From positions 282,162-346,161 of the forward strand of contig NW_019091523.1 of assembly GCF_001949145.1 (NCBI RefSeq): DNA of 64,000 nt, in the 5' to 3' direction. The stretch comes from Acanthaster planci (Eukaryota; Echinodermata; Asteroidea; Valvatida; Acanthasteridae). Both the position numbers and the translations under genes were made by a program. The notes below the pieces were generated by a model. That model saw nothing but the letters and a program-made list of their open reading frames with translations, was not told where the DNA came from and searched no databases. Shown here in pieces: positions 1 to 14,000 of this stretch (position 1 is its first letter; each line of letters starts with the position of its first letter).

Positions 1-1204
1 AGACACTCCGTAGATAACAAAATTTGAACAGAAATCAAATATTACTAAAAAAATTCTTTGTACGAAACACTCAAAGAAAAGTTCTCAAAATGAACAACCA
101 GATCAAATAGACGAATCAAAACCTGTTCCCAATACTACACAACTGGAGAAATACTTGGTGTTGGGAATATAAAGAAAAGTCACGTCCACCAACCGACCTG
201 CACCCATATTTGTTTCACTTGGTGATCATGGGTACTTTCCAAAGTCACTCTACCTAGATTGGAGCAATGATGTCTTTGAGAGAAAAGCCTTGTCAACAAT
301 ATGCCTCAAGCTTTGGATCCAAAGACACGGACAACCGATTCAGAGCGAACCATTCGGCATTTGTCATGTGACCATCGCTTCAAAAGACTGTCACATCTGA
401 AAAGTTGCACTGGGGATAAAAAAGCGTCAAGTATGACTTGCAATCTGTAACCACAGTAAACAGATAAATATACAAATTCTGTGGTTAAAGTTTACCATTT
501 TAACTTGCCATTTACAAAATCGACAGTACACGTAATCCGTTCTGGTGTTTTCCAGTTGGGGATTGTAGTGTAATATATTAAGTATACGATTAAAATATTA
601 CTGTTTAATAACATTAAATGCAGAAAAGAGGTAAAAGTATACACGTATATTACAAAGGACATGAGCTTGTCTTCACTTTAGACTTAAAAATAGCAAACCC
701 TGCTTTTTTCGTGCTTTTAGGAAAAGCACCTTGTTTAAAGATCTATACAATACTTAATTACAGCCCCATCCAGATGGTGCAGACGCGAGTGTGACATTGG
801 ACGTTCATGTTTCTAGATGGAAAGCTTGGTATCCACAACTTAGCAAGTCACCTTGATGTACAATCTTGCAAACAAGATTGGTCCGAGATTCTTTCTTTTA
901 AAGTTTCAGTTCAAGACGGTTATGGAAACTATGCATTTTCAACCCCAGTTGGCTCCACTGAGAAACCAACGGACCAATCCAAAGTGCCAAATTTGGCACA
1001 ACTTGAAGAGCTCCAGAGATACTTTTATGCAATTCAATGTGGTGGCTTCTCCACACTGAAGTAGAACTTGACAGCCGCAAAGAAGACTGCCATCCTTCTT
1101 TTGATCAGCTTTTCCAACATTTTTTACACCCTCCAGATTTTTTTCTCTGATGTGAGCTCCCAGCAGTAGAGTCGGCACCATGTGGTTGGGGCTGCCACGA
1201 CTAG
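1..1204 (-). other. nkd 3' untranslated and downstream region
   Basis: This is AT-rich sequence after the nkd stop codon. I see no further coding sequence and no canonical AATAAA on the minus strand. A variant ATTAAA lies near 602-607 and is only a weak candidate for the 3' end. Confidence 0.45.
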
Positions 1205-2063
1205 TCATTTGTGGTAGTGGTGATAGTGGTGGTGATGGTGATGTTCGTGGTGATGGTGATGCTCATGGTGCTGCGACACCGGAACGTAGACCACTCCCTC
1301 CATGCCGTTGGCTATCTCGTGCTGCATGTACGTGAAAGGCTGGAGGACGGGCTTCAGCAGCTTCTTGTGGGAACGACGCCGCGCGGGCACCTTGGGGCTG
1401 GTCAGGGCCGGGGTCTGGTCCCTGGGGGCCACGGGCGAATGCAGCTGGGTAGGGCACAGGTTGGCCGGTGGCAGGGGTGGGGCAAAGGGGCCCAGCCCAG
1501 CCAGTGGGGAAGACTCGGCGGCGGTGAATGTGGGTAGCTTCATGGGGGCTTGGGAGGCCATGTCGCCCACCGCTGGCGGGGGGGACATGGGTTGGAAACC
1601 TTCCAGCTTGGCCCGCGACGCCTCCAGCAGCATCATGTGGTAGTCCTTGTGGTACCGCTGCCGCAGCCCACATTTAAGTTTGTGCTCCTCCGTGCTCAGC
1701 ACGCCCTCCTGTATCGGGGGCTTGGCATCCAGGTCGTAGGAGCGCGAGCGCCGGTGGCCCCCTTTACCCCCTTTGGAGGAATGTCTGTGCCCCCTTCGCA
1801 GCCTCTCGGCCGAGGTGTGCCGGGTTCTGTGGGGGAGGGGAAGCTGTTGCTGTGCCAGGTATTCCACCTCTTTCTCCTGAGCCAGAATGATGGTTTCCTC
1901 CTCCTGCCGACTGCCGTTGTTCTCAATTCCAGCCAGCTCTTCGTAGTAGTTCCTCCGCTCTCTGTTCTCCAGCTCTCTAACCGGAGATGAGGAGCTACTG
2001 ATAGGATGCAGTCTCTGTCTGACCTCCTCGCCTCCTCCATGACCAAAGGCACTTTGGTGTCTC
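1205..2063 (-). CDS. nkd: nkd last coding exon (His-rich C-terminus)
   Basis: The exon is 859 nt including the TGA stop at 1205-1207. The acceptor is TTTTTGACTTTTCAG|GAG. It begins RHQSAFGHGGGEEV and contains ENRERRNYYEELAGIEN, the strongest match to NKD1 (ENIERRNHYLDLAGIEN). It then has a basic RRGHRHSSKGGKGGHRR stretch, proline-rich sequence, VVYVPVSQHHEHHHHHEH and a final HHYHK. The histidine-rich tail is a hallmark of animal Nkd proteins. The opposite-strand open frames here (runs of Val/Met) are shadows of the His codons. Confidence 0.96.
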
Positions 2064-5000
2064 CTGAAAAGTCAAAAATTCAAAGTACAAATCTAATTAC
2101 CATAATGTGAGAAGACACTGAAATGCCCGTTACTTAAAAAATACTCAAATTCATGACTTTGCCTGATGACTCAGTGTTACTGATTAAGTCATGCACTGTT
2201 AGTTTCAGGACATGAGGTATCAAACCAACTTGTTTTTCCACTGGCATGGACCACTAATCTTGTTTTCCCTCCTAAATTTCTATGTCATGAATTTTAATGC
2301 GATTCCCCATAATTGAGACAATGGACCTTTTTTTCTGTATTAGATATCACTTTTATTTAAAACACATTTTCAGTCAACTTCAGACCACGGGACCCTGACT
2401 TCAGTATGTGATCTACACCAGGCTACAGCAGCACAACAGTGAGGCTCCACACTGGCCTTTTCAACTTGGATAATCCTTTGTGTTGTGGAAGTCTGTTATT
2501 GGTCAGCAAGTACAGTTTCCAGGTTTTTTTAACAGGAGTGCGGCACAAAAATTTGTAGGAAATAATGTCCAAGGGATTTTCTGAACAGTCATTTCAGATT
2601 TTCAAAGAATCTCCTGAGGAGATTCTGAATTCCAACAACTTCGATGATCCAGATACCAGAAAGGGTGTGAAAATCCCGTGGATGGCTTTGGAATGTCCAA
2701 CAAGCACAGCATGTTGAGTTCCTTCCACAGCCACCTGCCCTAGAGATACAGACAGATGTTGGAAAAGTACAGTGGCGACTGCAATTCACATCTCTGAGAA
2801 AAAGTGCAATGCTTCACCAAAACAGGAGAGGAGGATGCGTGGCAATCCCTTAATGTGTGAATCTCCTCACAGCCAGCTGAAACCCCCCCCCACCTCCACA
2901 ATCAGAGTCCCACTGACTCAGGGGGGGCTAACCTCAGCACCTCTGGTGTAAGGCAGTAGTATTGAAGGTGTGCGGTTTGCCAGAACATTCAATCAACACA
3001 GATGACGCCACACAGGGACAAAATCTTGTTTACTGTACATCATGTCAAACAATTCCAATTCAGTGAGACTGGACTGTATCTCACTGCTCCCGATTTCTTT
3101 TCTTGCTTTCCTTCAAGTAGAGAATGGTGCAATATCTCGGTGTAAATTGTGATGTGGTTGTGCTTACACATTCGTGCTTTAAACTTTCGAATTTGAAGTA
3201 TATGGATGAGAAACAGAAATACTCTTTCAAGTGGCGCTGTCCCGCCAGCAGGGAAACCGTTACTGAAGTTCACAGAGTCAACAGTGGACGTGGACTTAGC
3301 ACCTTAACACCAGGCGAGTCCTTGCGCTAAGCCACCTGCCCGCTGGGTGGACTGAACTATGGCCCCTGGGGGTCGACAAAGAGTGCATTCAACTGTGGAG
3401 GTGACACAGGTTTAGCACTCCCTGCATGGATGTGATCCATTCTCTCTCTTTCTGGTTTTGATGAAAACTCCATTAACCAAGTCTGACCCACATCTTCATA
3501 GCAGCAGGATGTGTATGTACATAAAATTACATAGAAATAATGACTGTACATCCCCATGGGGAATGGGTGATTCTATAAATTAGGGGTCCAACTTGGGGAC
3601 ATTGTGGTGTCCTGTTACACGTGAAGCCAGTCAACTTTTCTTCATGTCAAATTGTAACCACATTATCAAACATTGTGCAGATTGAACTGTACATTGTACA
3701 GGTTATAAACAATGTAATCCTGTTTGATCTACAGAATGTGAACAGTACTAATATTAGTTCCATCCAGAAAAGCTGAATGGTTTCACCCGTAACAGAACAC
3801 CAAAATGTCCCCAAGTTGGACCTCTAATTTATATAATCACCCAAATACGTTAGTCGGGGGTAGACCCCATGCAAAAGCAAGACCACCATGGTGAAAATGT
3901 GCCATATCACCAAAAATAGAAGGCACCTCACTGGTATGTGCTGACTTCACTACTGATTTCCAACCCCTACCCCATCTGAANACACATACACATGTCAAGG
4001 TGATCCAACCCGTTTCACTCTTGCTATGGGGCAAACAATGCCTTCTTCAGAAATACACTTTAAGATAAGGTTCACTTGTCATCGCTGCTGGGCCAAAGCG
4101 CCCTCTTCTGTTCCTTCTACGAAAACTGAAATCCAACCCCAGACAGCATCCTGGACACAATGCAATGCCTTTGCCAACAGTGAGAAGCGCCAATTTCATT
4201 TCCACAATACGCATTTCACTTTGCCTGGACAGGATTCCCAATCTCCCAGTCCAACTCCGAGCAGTGAAGCCTGGTATCTGACTTGCCGTTGCACCTCTCT
4301 CCCCTACCAAAGTACCACAACCCCCTCCTCGTAGTAACAGCATTAGCAGTGGGGTGACGGCCAACGAGCACTGTACTTTTACAACAAAGGGCAAGTACCG
4401 CAGTTTAGTAAATGTGGACGACCCAACCTCGTCAAAACGAACTGAACCATTTTGAGTGCTGATTGGTCTCAACACCTCGGTTTGCCAGTCACAGAAAGCT
4501 CTCACGTTTTCATTTCATGGTATGTACTACTTTTTTCAATGCTTTATGCAGCGTGCCCTTGGAACCCTCTGTAATTGATGAAAGAGTGCTTCATAAATTC
4601 TCCTTGTAAATTTGATAATAACCTAAAATGTACAATTTATGATCAATAAATCTGTGAATGTTTTATTGGGAAATGCAATAACGCCAATGGGGCCAAGCAC
4701 TTGGAAACAACAGTCATTAACATTTAACACTACCAGATGTGGGCATGCATTTTTCTTGACACACAAACAGGGCCACCGACTTTACACAGAAAGACACGGA
4801 CACACGAGACAAGGGATATGCATTTGGGCCACCTGATACACCACATTTACAGTAGATCACCAGATCCATCCAAACGGCTAGCTCGCCACATGTTCGCCGG
4901 GGTGAAAGGTTTACAGCAGGATCATGGGCATTGCCAGGATTTATTGGGGGGGGGAAGTAAACCAACCACTTTTGCCTGGAAAGGAAATTTCGGAGGGGGG

Positions 5001-8000
5001 GGTAAAGGATTCATCAGATAAAAACTAATTAACAACAATTGGAAAGGATCAATTAACAAAATTTCCAACAAAATGTTGATTTTTAGTACCTTTCTCTCAG
5101 TTCTTTCACCTTCCCCCCCCCCAATTTCTTTCTCTTTTACTTGCCACATTTTTCCGGGAGGGGGGAGCCCCCTTGCCTAACCCTAATACCGCCCATGAGC
5201 AGCATTTTACAGCACCCGCTATAAACAGATGGAACATGTCATGGGATGGGCAGGTCCACAGTTTATGAAACTGGTTTCAAAATGCCTGCAAGACATGTGC
5301 CAAAACGCTTGGCAAGTATTAAAAGTGATATGGCATGAGAAGAAGAAACCTTGGGCCTTCCAAGGGTCACGGTGTGTCCTGTTTCACATGGACCAGAAAA
5401 TATGTAAGATCATCTGCAAGTCGTGGATTCGACTGGTTAACAACAAATGCAGGCAAGAAGAAACAGGAGAGCAAGAAAAGTAACAGTTTTTGCAGATGGC
5501 TCATCGTTGAGAGACCGACTTAGGCAGATCCACCCACTTGAGTGGCGTCCTTTGAGAAAGCCGCCTGACAGACGAGTGTGACGAACTCCCTAACACCTCA
5601 CAGGGTGGAAGAGTCAAACATTCACGTTTAAAATGGCTCACGCTGCTCCACGCCTGAATTGCGTTCAAATATTCATTCATGTTCCCTGGGTGTTCAACAT
5701 GATGGGGCTTTCCGCCGGGGTGTCAACACATGTTTTTCCCCTCTTAAATAATGAACGCGGTGCGCCGCCTTCCCCAGACACCAGCTCTATTATGGATGCT
5801 TCAGCATGGTTCAGAATATCTCACACTGGATGCACTGCTGCGCATTCACTACTTACAATTTAGCCTGAACTTTTTTTTCTCTATGGTGGACCTGTGAGGA
5901 AAGTTTTCAACAAAGCCACTCTGCATTTCTGGAGTAAGCAATTCTTTTCAAATTGCTTTTGAGATATTTTGCCTTGCCAAATTTTGAACGTCTGGCTGTT
6001 TGGCTAACGGCAGCGTCAGAAGGAAAAACGCAATGCTCTTGAGGAGTTTTTACCCCTGCATCTTCTAATATTCTCAGGCTTCCATTGCTTTGTGACAACC
6101 AAGTGTTGTTCTCTTTGTAATTTCTTTGTAACTGGGACACCAAGTTTCATTGGAAATTCAGCTCTGCAAAACTAGATGTAATCATGACATGATAGGCTGG
6201 GTTTTTTTTTTACCTTAGCTTGTACTGCCTCTTAGTACATGTATTTGGACTGCGGTCATCAACTCGGTGGTAATCTGCCTGGCTAGCCGACATCGTCCTC
6301 CTCTGGTGTCTGTGCGCTCGCATGCCATTCTCTCTCCTCACCGGCTGCTGTTGCTGGTATCCAGTGGGCAACGTTAACCGGTCTGCGTCGGGTAGAGGTT
6401 TCCCGGGCCCCGTCCCATCGTGGCAGGCCGTGGGTGCAGCCTCCCGCGCCATGTTCTCTTTGTTTTCGGCGCCGGCGCCGAAGGGTTTGGGGTCGCCCGA
6501 GTCTTCTGAGCCGACAGAGAGACGGACACGAAGCTTCTTGCTCCCGCTGGCCGGCAAGGTGATGGTGGAGGCCAGGGCTTCAGAGATGGTCTTGAGGAGA
6601 CTGGACAAGTCCTGGCAGGAAAAATGTTAACAATCAAGGTTGTTATCAGTAGGTAAACATCCACTTGACCATCAGTGCTGCATTGCCAGTTCCCAAAACG
6701 ACTCCACAGTTGTGTGACCATTCAAGCTACATGTACGTGTGCAACATCGCACATACTTGTTCCATACACACACACTTGGGTGTTCCAACAGGTGTGTGAC
6801 TACACACCTGTTGAAAGACAGTTATAACGGGGGGCAAGATCTTTATGGGGACATGCGAAAGTCCTCACAATTCCTAGCAAGAGAAATTGTCCTCTTTAGT
6901 GTTGCCTCTTGGGGTACATGTACACGCATGCACAGGGTTGCGTTTGGCCCCCTCAGGGTGCCACACCTAGGTAAAGAATGGGAAAGATTTTTGGAATCAT
7001 GCCCCTCCCATAAAAGGTCAGAAAGTTTAGATTAGTTTAGATTTGCATGAACACATAGCATCTATTTCATGAGTTTCTAATTTAAACGAAGAGTGTGCCT
7101 TCCGAACATGTATCCTCCACACCAAGGAGTGTCCTACTATACACAATGTGCCGGTACCAGTGCTCAAATGAGAGCCAATTTCTAACTCCCTTTTCATTAA
7201 ACTTCATTTACTTTGAATAAGCCATTTGGGAGTTAAATTTGAATAAAATCTGGTACACTGAGTTATCTGTTTGCACATAAACAGAGCGTTTTGAATTCCC
7301 CAGACTAAAGGTACTGTTGCTATACCCTGTGATTCGAGGCAAGCTTTTGCATAGCGACCACCATCTCTGAAATGGACTGGTTCCTTTGTGCCCTTCTTAT
7401 CCACTGAGAACAGTGTATTGTAACCAAGCACAAGCTTGCCCCGAATCATGAGGTATAGCAACAGTGGTTTTAGTAAGGAGAATTCAAGTTGTTATGTTCA
7501 TGTGAATTTTAAAGAACTCGGTGTACCAGATTTTGGTCAAAGTTAACTCGCAAAAGACTTATTTTCAAACTGAACTGTACCACCGTTTTGGTTTCTTCTA
7601 ATCACAGAGAGTTAACTGTCTTCCAGATTACTTTTCATTCCTATTCACTTCTGCAAAGGGTGTGTAAGTAAAATCTTTCAAAAGATTTGTGAAAAAAAAA
7701 AAATGGTTCCACTCTTCTGCAGACCCTTCTTACCTCTCGGGTCACCCTGCGATGGCCGTCAAAGTCGTACAAGGTGAAGGCCCACTCTTGTTGGTCGGAC
7801 TCCCCGTCCAAAGAAACATCGCAATCGACAGCCTGAAAGGATGGAAGATCAAAGGTTGACATCTTCGCAGCGGCAAACATCAGTTCATGGGCAAAATGTT
7901 ACCACCCAAAACTTCCCGAGCAGTGGTTTACGACGAACTTGTCAGAAGATTTAAAACTGTGACTTCTTCCCCTTCTGTACACCTCTCAGCCCGCAAATTT

Positions 8001-11000
8001 TATTTGGCTACTACTTTTTTTGCACGTTATAGGTTTCCTATTTTCATTAATCAAAATCCATTTTGTGCAAATTCAGGCTTCCTTTCAGAATGCATAAAAG
8101 AATGGGCCAAATATTCTGTCCACCAAAAATCTCCATTCTCAAGCAGAAAATGGGGGATGAACTTAGAAGAGAAAGGTAGCATTGGATACACGATTTGCAA
8201 ACACACTCGGGAGATAATGAACCGTTGCTACTGTTGATAAAGCCTTGCTTTGAATATTCGGGCACAAAAATGCTGTTGTATGATTCAACATGCCTGTAAT
8301 TGGAAAAGGAATGATTACTCGATTCTCTAGTATTCTGATGGCTTTGGACCACTCAGCTAAGACACATTTACTTTACATGACATTTTGAAGCACCACTTGT
8401 TTACGACACAGTGGTGAATTCCCTACGCATCATATGAGATACCTGGGGAGTTACCCTTGATGATAAAAACAAGTTTTAACATGACCGCTGACTTAATGTC
8501 AAATGTTGGGTTGATTGTGTAACTTACGATGCAGAATGTGCCCCACAAGTTGGGTCATTAATAGAGTGATTGCAGCTTTTTTTTTTATGCCAGATCTTGC
8601 CCTCTGTGACTTTCACTTTGCTGATGCAACAAATTCCAGGCCTGGCAAACTCATTTATACATTTTAAGCTGCGTCGGGCCACTGGCCTGCAGCAAAGCAT
8701 TTCACTGAAGAATATTTGTGGGTAGGCTATGATAGGAGAAACACCAAACCTTTGGGTAAACTGTGTTTGCAACAGGACTTGTGTCCTAATCCACACAAAC
8801 GTGACAAACCTTTGCATTGAACAACTTGATGAACAATGGACGCATTGTATAAATCCCCTCTTCAAATTATTTGCACAATACGGTACATGATTACTTTTTT
8901 TACATCGTACATACACATTTAAGCTGTCCCTGGGGAAATATGAACAAATTAGGAGTTTCTAAGGTGCCCGTGACTTGGCACAGTCTATGAATTTAAAATG
9001 AGGCATCTGGGAAGAAAAACAAAAGAAAAGAAGCAAGAATGTTGAGCACTTAAGAAAAATTCACGTACGTACCCCCACTGTTGCCTTGCCGCTGTTTGAG
9101 GACATCGTTGGGGAAAGTGGTGGTTTCTCCTCATCAAAGCCGTCGCCCTTCTCCACGGCCACAACCTTCACACTGCACGCCGAGCCTGTGACCTCCGGCG
9201 GCAAGGCAACTGGAGAATCAATTAAAAGGAGAGGTGAGCGTCGCGAGGAGAACAGGAAGGGATGACAAAACAAAATGCAACACTGAGGCAAGGGACAAGA
9301 ATCCACCAGCTGATGAGCAGGCAGCCGAAGAGATAGCTCAGGGGGACAATCAATTTGGGCAGGAAAGGGAAAGGTCTGTTACCAACGCCCCCAGAGTGAC
9401 TGATGTGGGAGGGAAAACGTGGCCCGAGTATGTGAAAATCAATGACCGGCTACAAAATGCGACACCAGCTGTTGGACCTTCCACAGGCGCAAACAAACTT
9501 CCACCCCGAAAAGATTGCATTTCGACTCAGCACTTCAAGAGTTTAAAAAAAAAAAAAACGATGGAAAAGTCAGTAGTCTTACTTCTTCTTTGGAGTTTGC
9601 CCTCTACCCGACAATCAACAGATTAGTTACTTATTCATATACATATAAAAACAAGTCTGAATGGTCCAATTTAAACTTTTGTGCTGGAAATGTGGTTATT
9701 TATTTGTAACAACAAAACACATTAACTTTTGCCCACAACCAAATCCAAAAAATCCCTGAGGGAGCTGTACAATGCACTGGCAGATTGTATCCCAGGCGAC
9801 TAACACAAAGAAGTAGTTGTACACCCCTGCCACAGACCCAGGTGTATGGGTGTTATGGACATAAGGGTACATGTACATGTACATCCCTTAAATTGGAAAG
9901 TGCTACTGGTAGATCACTGGTGGCTCCCTTTGCCCCAAGGTGCAACCCTAATCACTCTTACAGGTCCATCTGTGGTTTGTGTAACCCTGTGTCATGGACG
10001 CAAGATGCAATGATATCACAACATGTGTAGGGCATTGCTTTCTCAGAGCCAGTTGAAGGAATGTACTGCCAGGTCTTAATCATGTCTTAACCCCTTGAAC
10101 AGTTGTGAATATTCCAATTTCAATCTGGTTTCCTGCACAGTGGAAGATTTTTGAGAGGAGACTTTGGGAAGGTCCTACAGGTAGCTAATATGCCACAGCC
10201 CGTCAGGGTCAACTAACTGCATCAGGATGTCTAACTCTGGAAGTTACAGCCCAGAATTTACCAACTTTGGAACTGTGCCATCGACCACCTGAATCGTCTA
10301 GGGAGTATTCCCCCTAAAAAACCTTCAGCATTTATATTTCCAAATGTAAACTTGAAAAATGAAACAAGTCCCTCAAGGAGGTGAAAAGCACTTAACTAAT
10401 TTGCAAAGGGTTTCCTAAAGGTTGGAAATGGCCTTCTGCAACAAAGCAACAAGTGTTTGGCGCAATGTGATGTCGGCAGGCTTCAAAAGGAGAATGCAAC
10501 AAGGTGTTGAGGGGGGGACAGAAAGCTAAGGCTGAATTGTAACAGACACCCTTACCTTCAAAGTGGCAATTATCTTTGGCAAATCCTACAGGGACATGAG
10601 ATGTATTACACTGGCACAGGTGGGGATCATCTGACGTGGGCTGCAGGAGACAATAGAGAGGAAAGGCAGGGAGTAAGACTGGTTTATAGGGTGAGGAGTC
10701 AACGGTTAGAATATGGTTGTCAAGAACAAACAAAATAAACAAAGTAGGCAGAGATTAGTCAAGAGAAAAGTCAACATTTTAAAGGAATGGCTGTATCCAA
10801 AATTCAAAGTGCATTTTTTTGTCGCAATTAAATACAACATCTTCATTGGTATTTTGAGCACAAGAACTTTTAAAAATAACACAAAAGGTATTGAACACTG
10901 TACATACTAGGTTTTCTTTTAATCCTAACTCCCCAGAGTGATTTACTAGGAACCATACCCATTCACACAAATTCCAACCCCATATGGTAAACTGTGCACA

Positions 11001-14000
11001 AAAACTGTTGGACTCTGTTTATTTTGGGTATGCCTGAACCCATGTTTAAGCACAAGCAGTTTAGGGGTACAGTACCCAGTGCCACAAATTCACACACTTT
11101 ATTTGTGTTCAATTCTGTGTGGTTAGGGAAGGTTAGGGTTAATAGGGGAAAGAAATTCACGTCAACTAAATGTATGTAGAAAAAAAAGCAAATTAGAGTT
11201 TGTGCTTCATTAAGAAAAAGGGATCTGTGCATATGGTAAAGCATGTACCATACATGTACATACATGTAGGTGCACTTCTCACGCTCAGTTTGTAGAACAC
11301 CTGTCCAGTCTTAAACAAGATAAACAAGCACATAGGTACAAATACATGGAGCTTGGTGGTGGTCATTGCCCTCATGGGTAAGGGAAAGGTATTACAAAAC
11401 CAGAAGGTGCAGACTTCTTGGGTAAACTATTCACAGAATTTTACAAAATGCTGGCATGTGACAGTAAACACAAATAAATAACAAAACAAACCAAAAACCT
11501 CAAATTTTTTATTCTCGTGGGTGGTGGCCTGCCTCCCACAAATTCAAAGCCGGTCCCCCCCCCAAACATAAAAGATGTACCAGTACTAGAGTACCAAATA
11601 ACCAAAAAGGGGGTCAGTGACCACATAAAACCTGTAGGAAAAAAAAGTCACATTTATACCGATGGTCCCTTTCTTTTTTCTGTCTAAAGGAAAACAATTT
11701 CTGTTTACAATTACAAAGCCATGTTGAATTTGCCACAACTCAAAAAACTGCACAAGTGAAACACACGAAACCAAAAAAAACCAAAAATACACCAGAATAA
11801 CTCTTAAGAAGTACAGAACCCAAAACAAAAAACCTTCAAAAAACTCTCAAGCCAGTGACTTTAGCTTCAAACGACATTTTCCGACTACTCCCATGCTGGC
11901 CTGGAAAGATGCCGCGAGTTTAATGATCAATAAATCATGTACGCAGCAAAATTCCCACCAGTAAGAACAGAACTGGAACGAGCATTGAACAGGGAAATAA
12001 GGGCAGGAGTGCAATAAAATATGACATGTTATCATGCGCTTTGAAATAATATTTGTCCGACTTTCAAGCACCAAGTTCTCTGAGACTGTCCAGATATGGT
12101 ATGTATGCTGCATGTATAACCAGGGGAACAAGCACTGTGTCTGTCTTGTAAGGTACATGTATCCATACAAGCAATGAGGTAACCATACATTACATCTACA
12201 TCACCCTTTAAAAATCCAGGTTTGGGGGGACCATGGAGGTCCCTATTCTGTCCCCCCCCCAATGAGCTGTCCCGTGCCTAATCTTTTTAAAAACGCGTGT
12301 AAAGATACTCATTGTCGGTACAAATAAGACATTTTAACTCAAATTTGAGTCATAGGTTTGTTGTTACTGTCAACTGAAATTCAAGGCCACTTGTATGCCA
12401 CATGATATGCACCTAGCACCTCAATGGAAAATGCTAACCTGTCTAGAAAAAATTGGTGTTAAAATGACATCAACATTACACATGGATAAAAGCCTTCAAG
12501 GCTAAGCGCATAAAAAAGTACATTACGACAGAAAAAATGTCCGGGGGAGGGAGTAGATTCCACCCCCCCCCGGCTTTGTGAATAACAAGACTGCTAAGAC
12601 AACCTGAATTGACGGTATTCATATATTGGCCATCTTGAACTGAAAGTGGATTCAAACTTTTTACTTGGGGAACCTTAGAGTAAGAACAGCAGTGACAAAA
12701 TAAAAGTTAATACAAATTCATGTCAATTTTTTCAGAATAATTTAAAATTTACGATGAATAATATCAACATGTTTTAAGCCACATAAAAACTCATAGTGAG
12801 GTCCGTTTGGAACCTAAAATAGTCTGGCACTATCCCATTTAACAGATTACATGCAATGAATATGATAGATTCAGGGAACAAGATTTTTTAAAATGGCTCT
12901 CTCTTGAATAAGGTCTAGTATTAGCTTGTTAAGTAACCAGAACCTTGGTGTCACAAAGGGAATGGAAAAAACAAGAAAGAAGAACACAGAAATTCAAGAG
13001 ACTAGGAACCTCAGACTTTGCTCACCATACCAAATTATCACAACAATGCTCTTTACAAGTACATGTATATAAAACACGCTCTTAATAGAATGCTTAGGAA
13101 AGACACTTTTCAATGACAACTTAATGTAAGCCTTCAATAGGTTGAACCAAATCTTCCTCAATTCTACAAAATCCAACTTGCCTAGGGGTTTTCAAGGCCA
13201 GAATCTGAGGAACCAAATTTTCCTTAATTCTACAAAATCCAACTTGCCTAGGGGTTTTCAAGGCCAGAATCTGAGGTACATGTAAGCACAGAGAAATGTG
13301 GAGTCCAGCCACACTATCACATCATGCACATGTACATGACCCATGGGGCTTAATGCCCCTCAAAGTTGAGCACAAAGGATGTATCACTGGTTTTTTTCAT
13401 GGCAGAACACTTTGCCACCTTTGGAGGGTTCAGAAGTCTCCAGGCAAAACAATACATCTGCAAGGAGTCGGGGTTGATTTCAAAAATCTACACGCTGACC
13501 TCTTTCTTTTGCCTCACAGGCTGTAAAAGCTATCAAACCTTTCATTAAAAACAGGAACAAGTGATACCAGGGACAAAAGGGATCCGGGATAAACTCTCCA
13601 AATTTCATGTTCCTAAACAGTGGACACTATGTAGTCCCAGGTGGCTTCCACCTGTACTGCAACCGCAGTCTATGGCAGAAACAACATCAAACAGTTTTTA
13701 ACAATAATATTGTTTCTGGCGAGTTTGGTTGGTTAAACCCAGGGAAGACAAACAAACCTGGGCCAGGTTGTACCAGCCCACAAAGAAGCTACCAGTAGCA
13801 GGGCGGCCATGACGGGTCACAGAGTTGAGGGATGCGACTAATCCATCCACACCACGTCCTTACAGGACCACGCTAATGGTGACAAGATGCTGTAAAACAG
13901 CCCCTATCATTCCAAATGACAAACAAGGCGGATGCATCCCAACTCCATGAGAAAACAAAAGAGATAACGGATGGACCAACTCTGTCCCAGCTGATGACCT

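Noticed and set aside
807-1064. 85-codon open frame downstream of nkd
   Set aside because: No recognisable domain and it lies in the probable 3' UTR on the opposite strand; treated as chance.
1211-1537. Plus-strand open frame rich in Val and Met
   Set aside because: It is the complement of the nkd His-rich tail (CAT/CAC read as ATG/GTG); no independent gene.
3270-3345. tRNA-like segment on the minus strand (A-box-like TGGCTTAGCGCAAGG)
   Set aside because: No B box or cloverleaf closes; not supported as a tRNA or SINE.
3981-3981. Ambiguous base n
   Set aside because: Single unresolved base in an intron; no effect on any call.
4920-5205. Possible inverted repeat with G and C runs
   Set aside because: Similarity rests mainly on homopolymer runs and a short ATGGGC match; not enough for an element.
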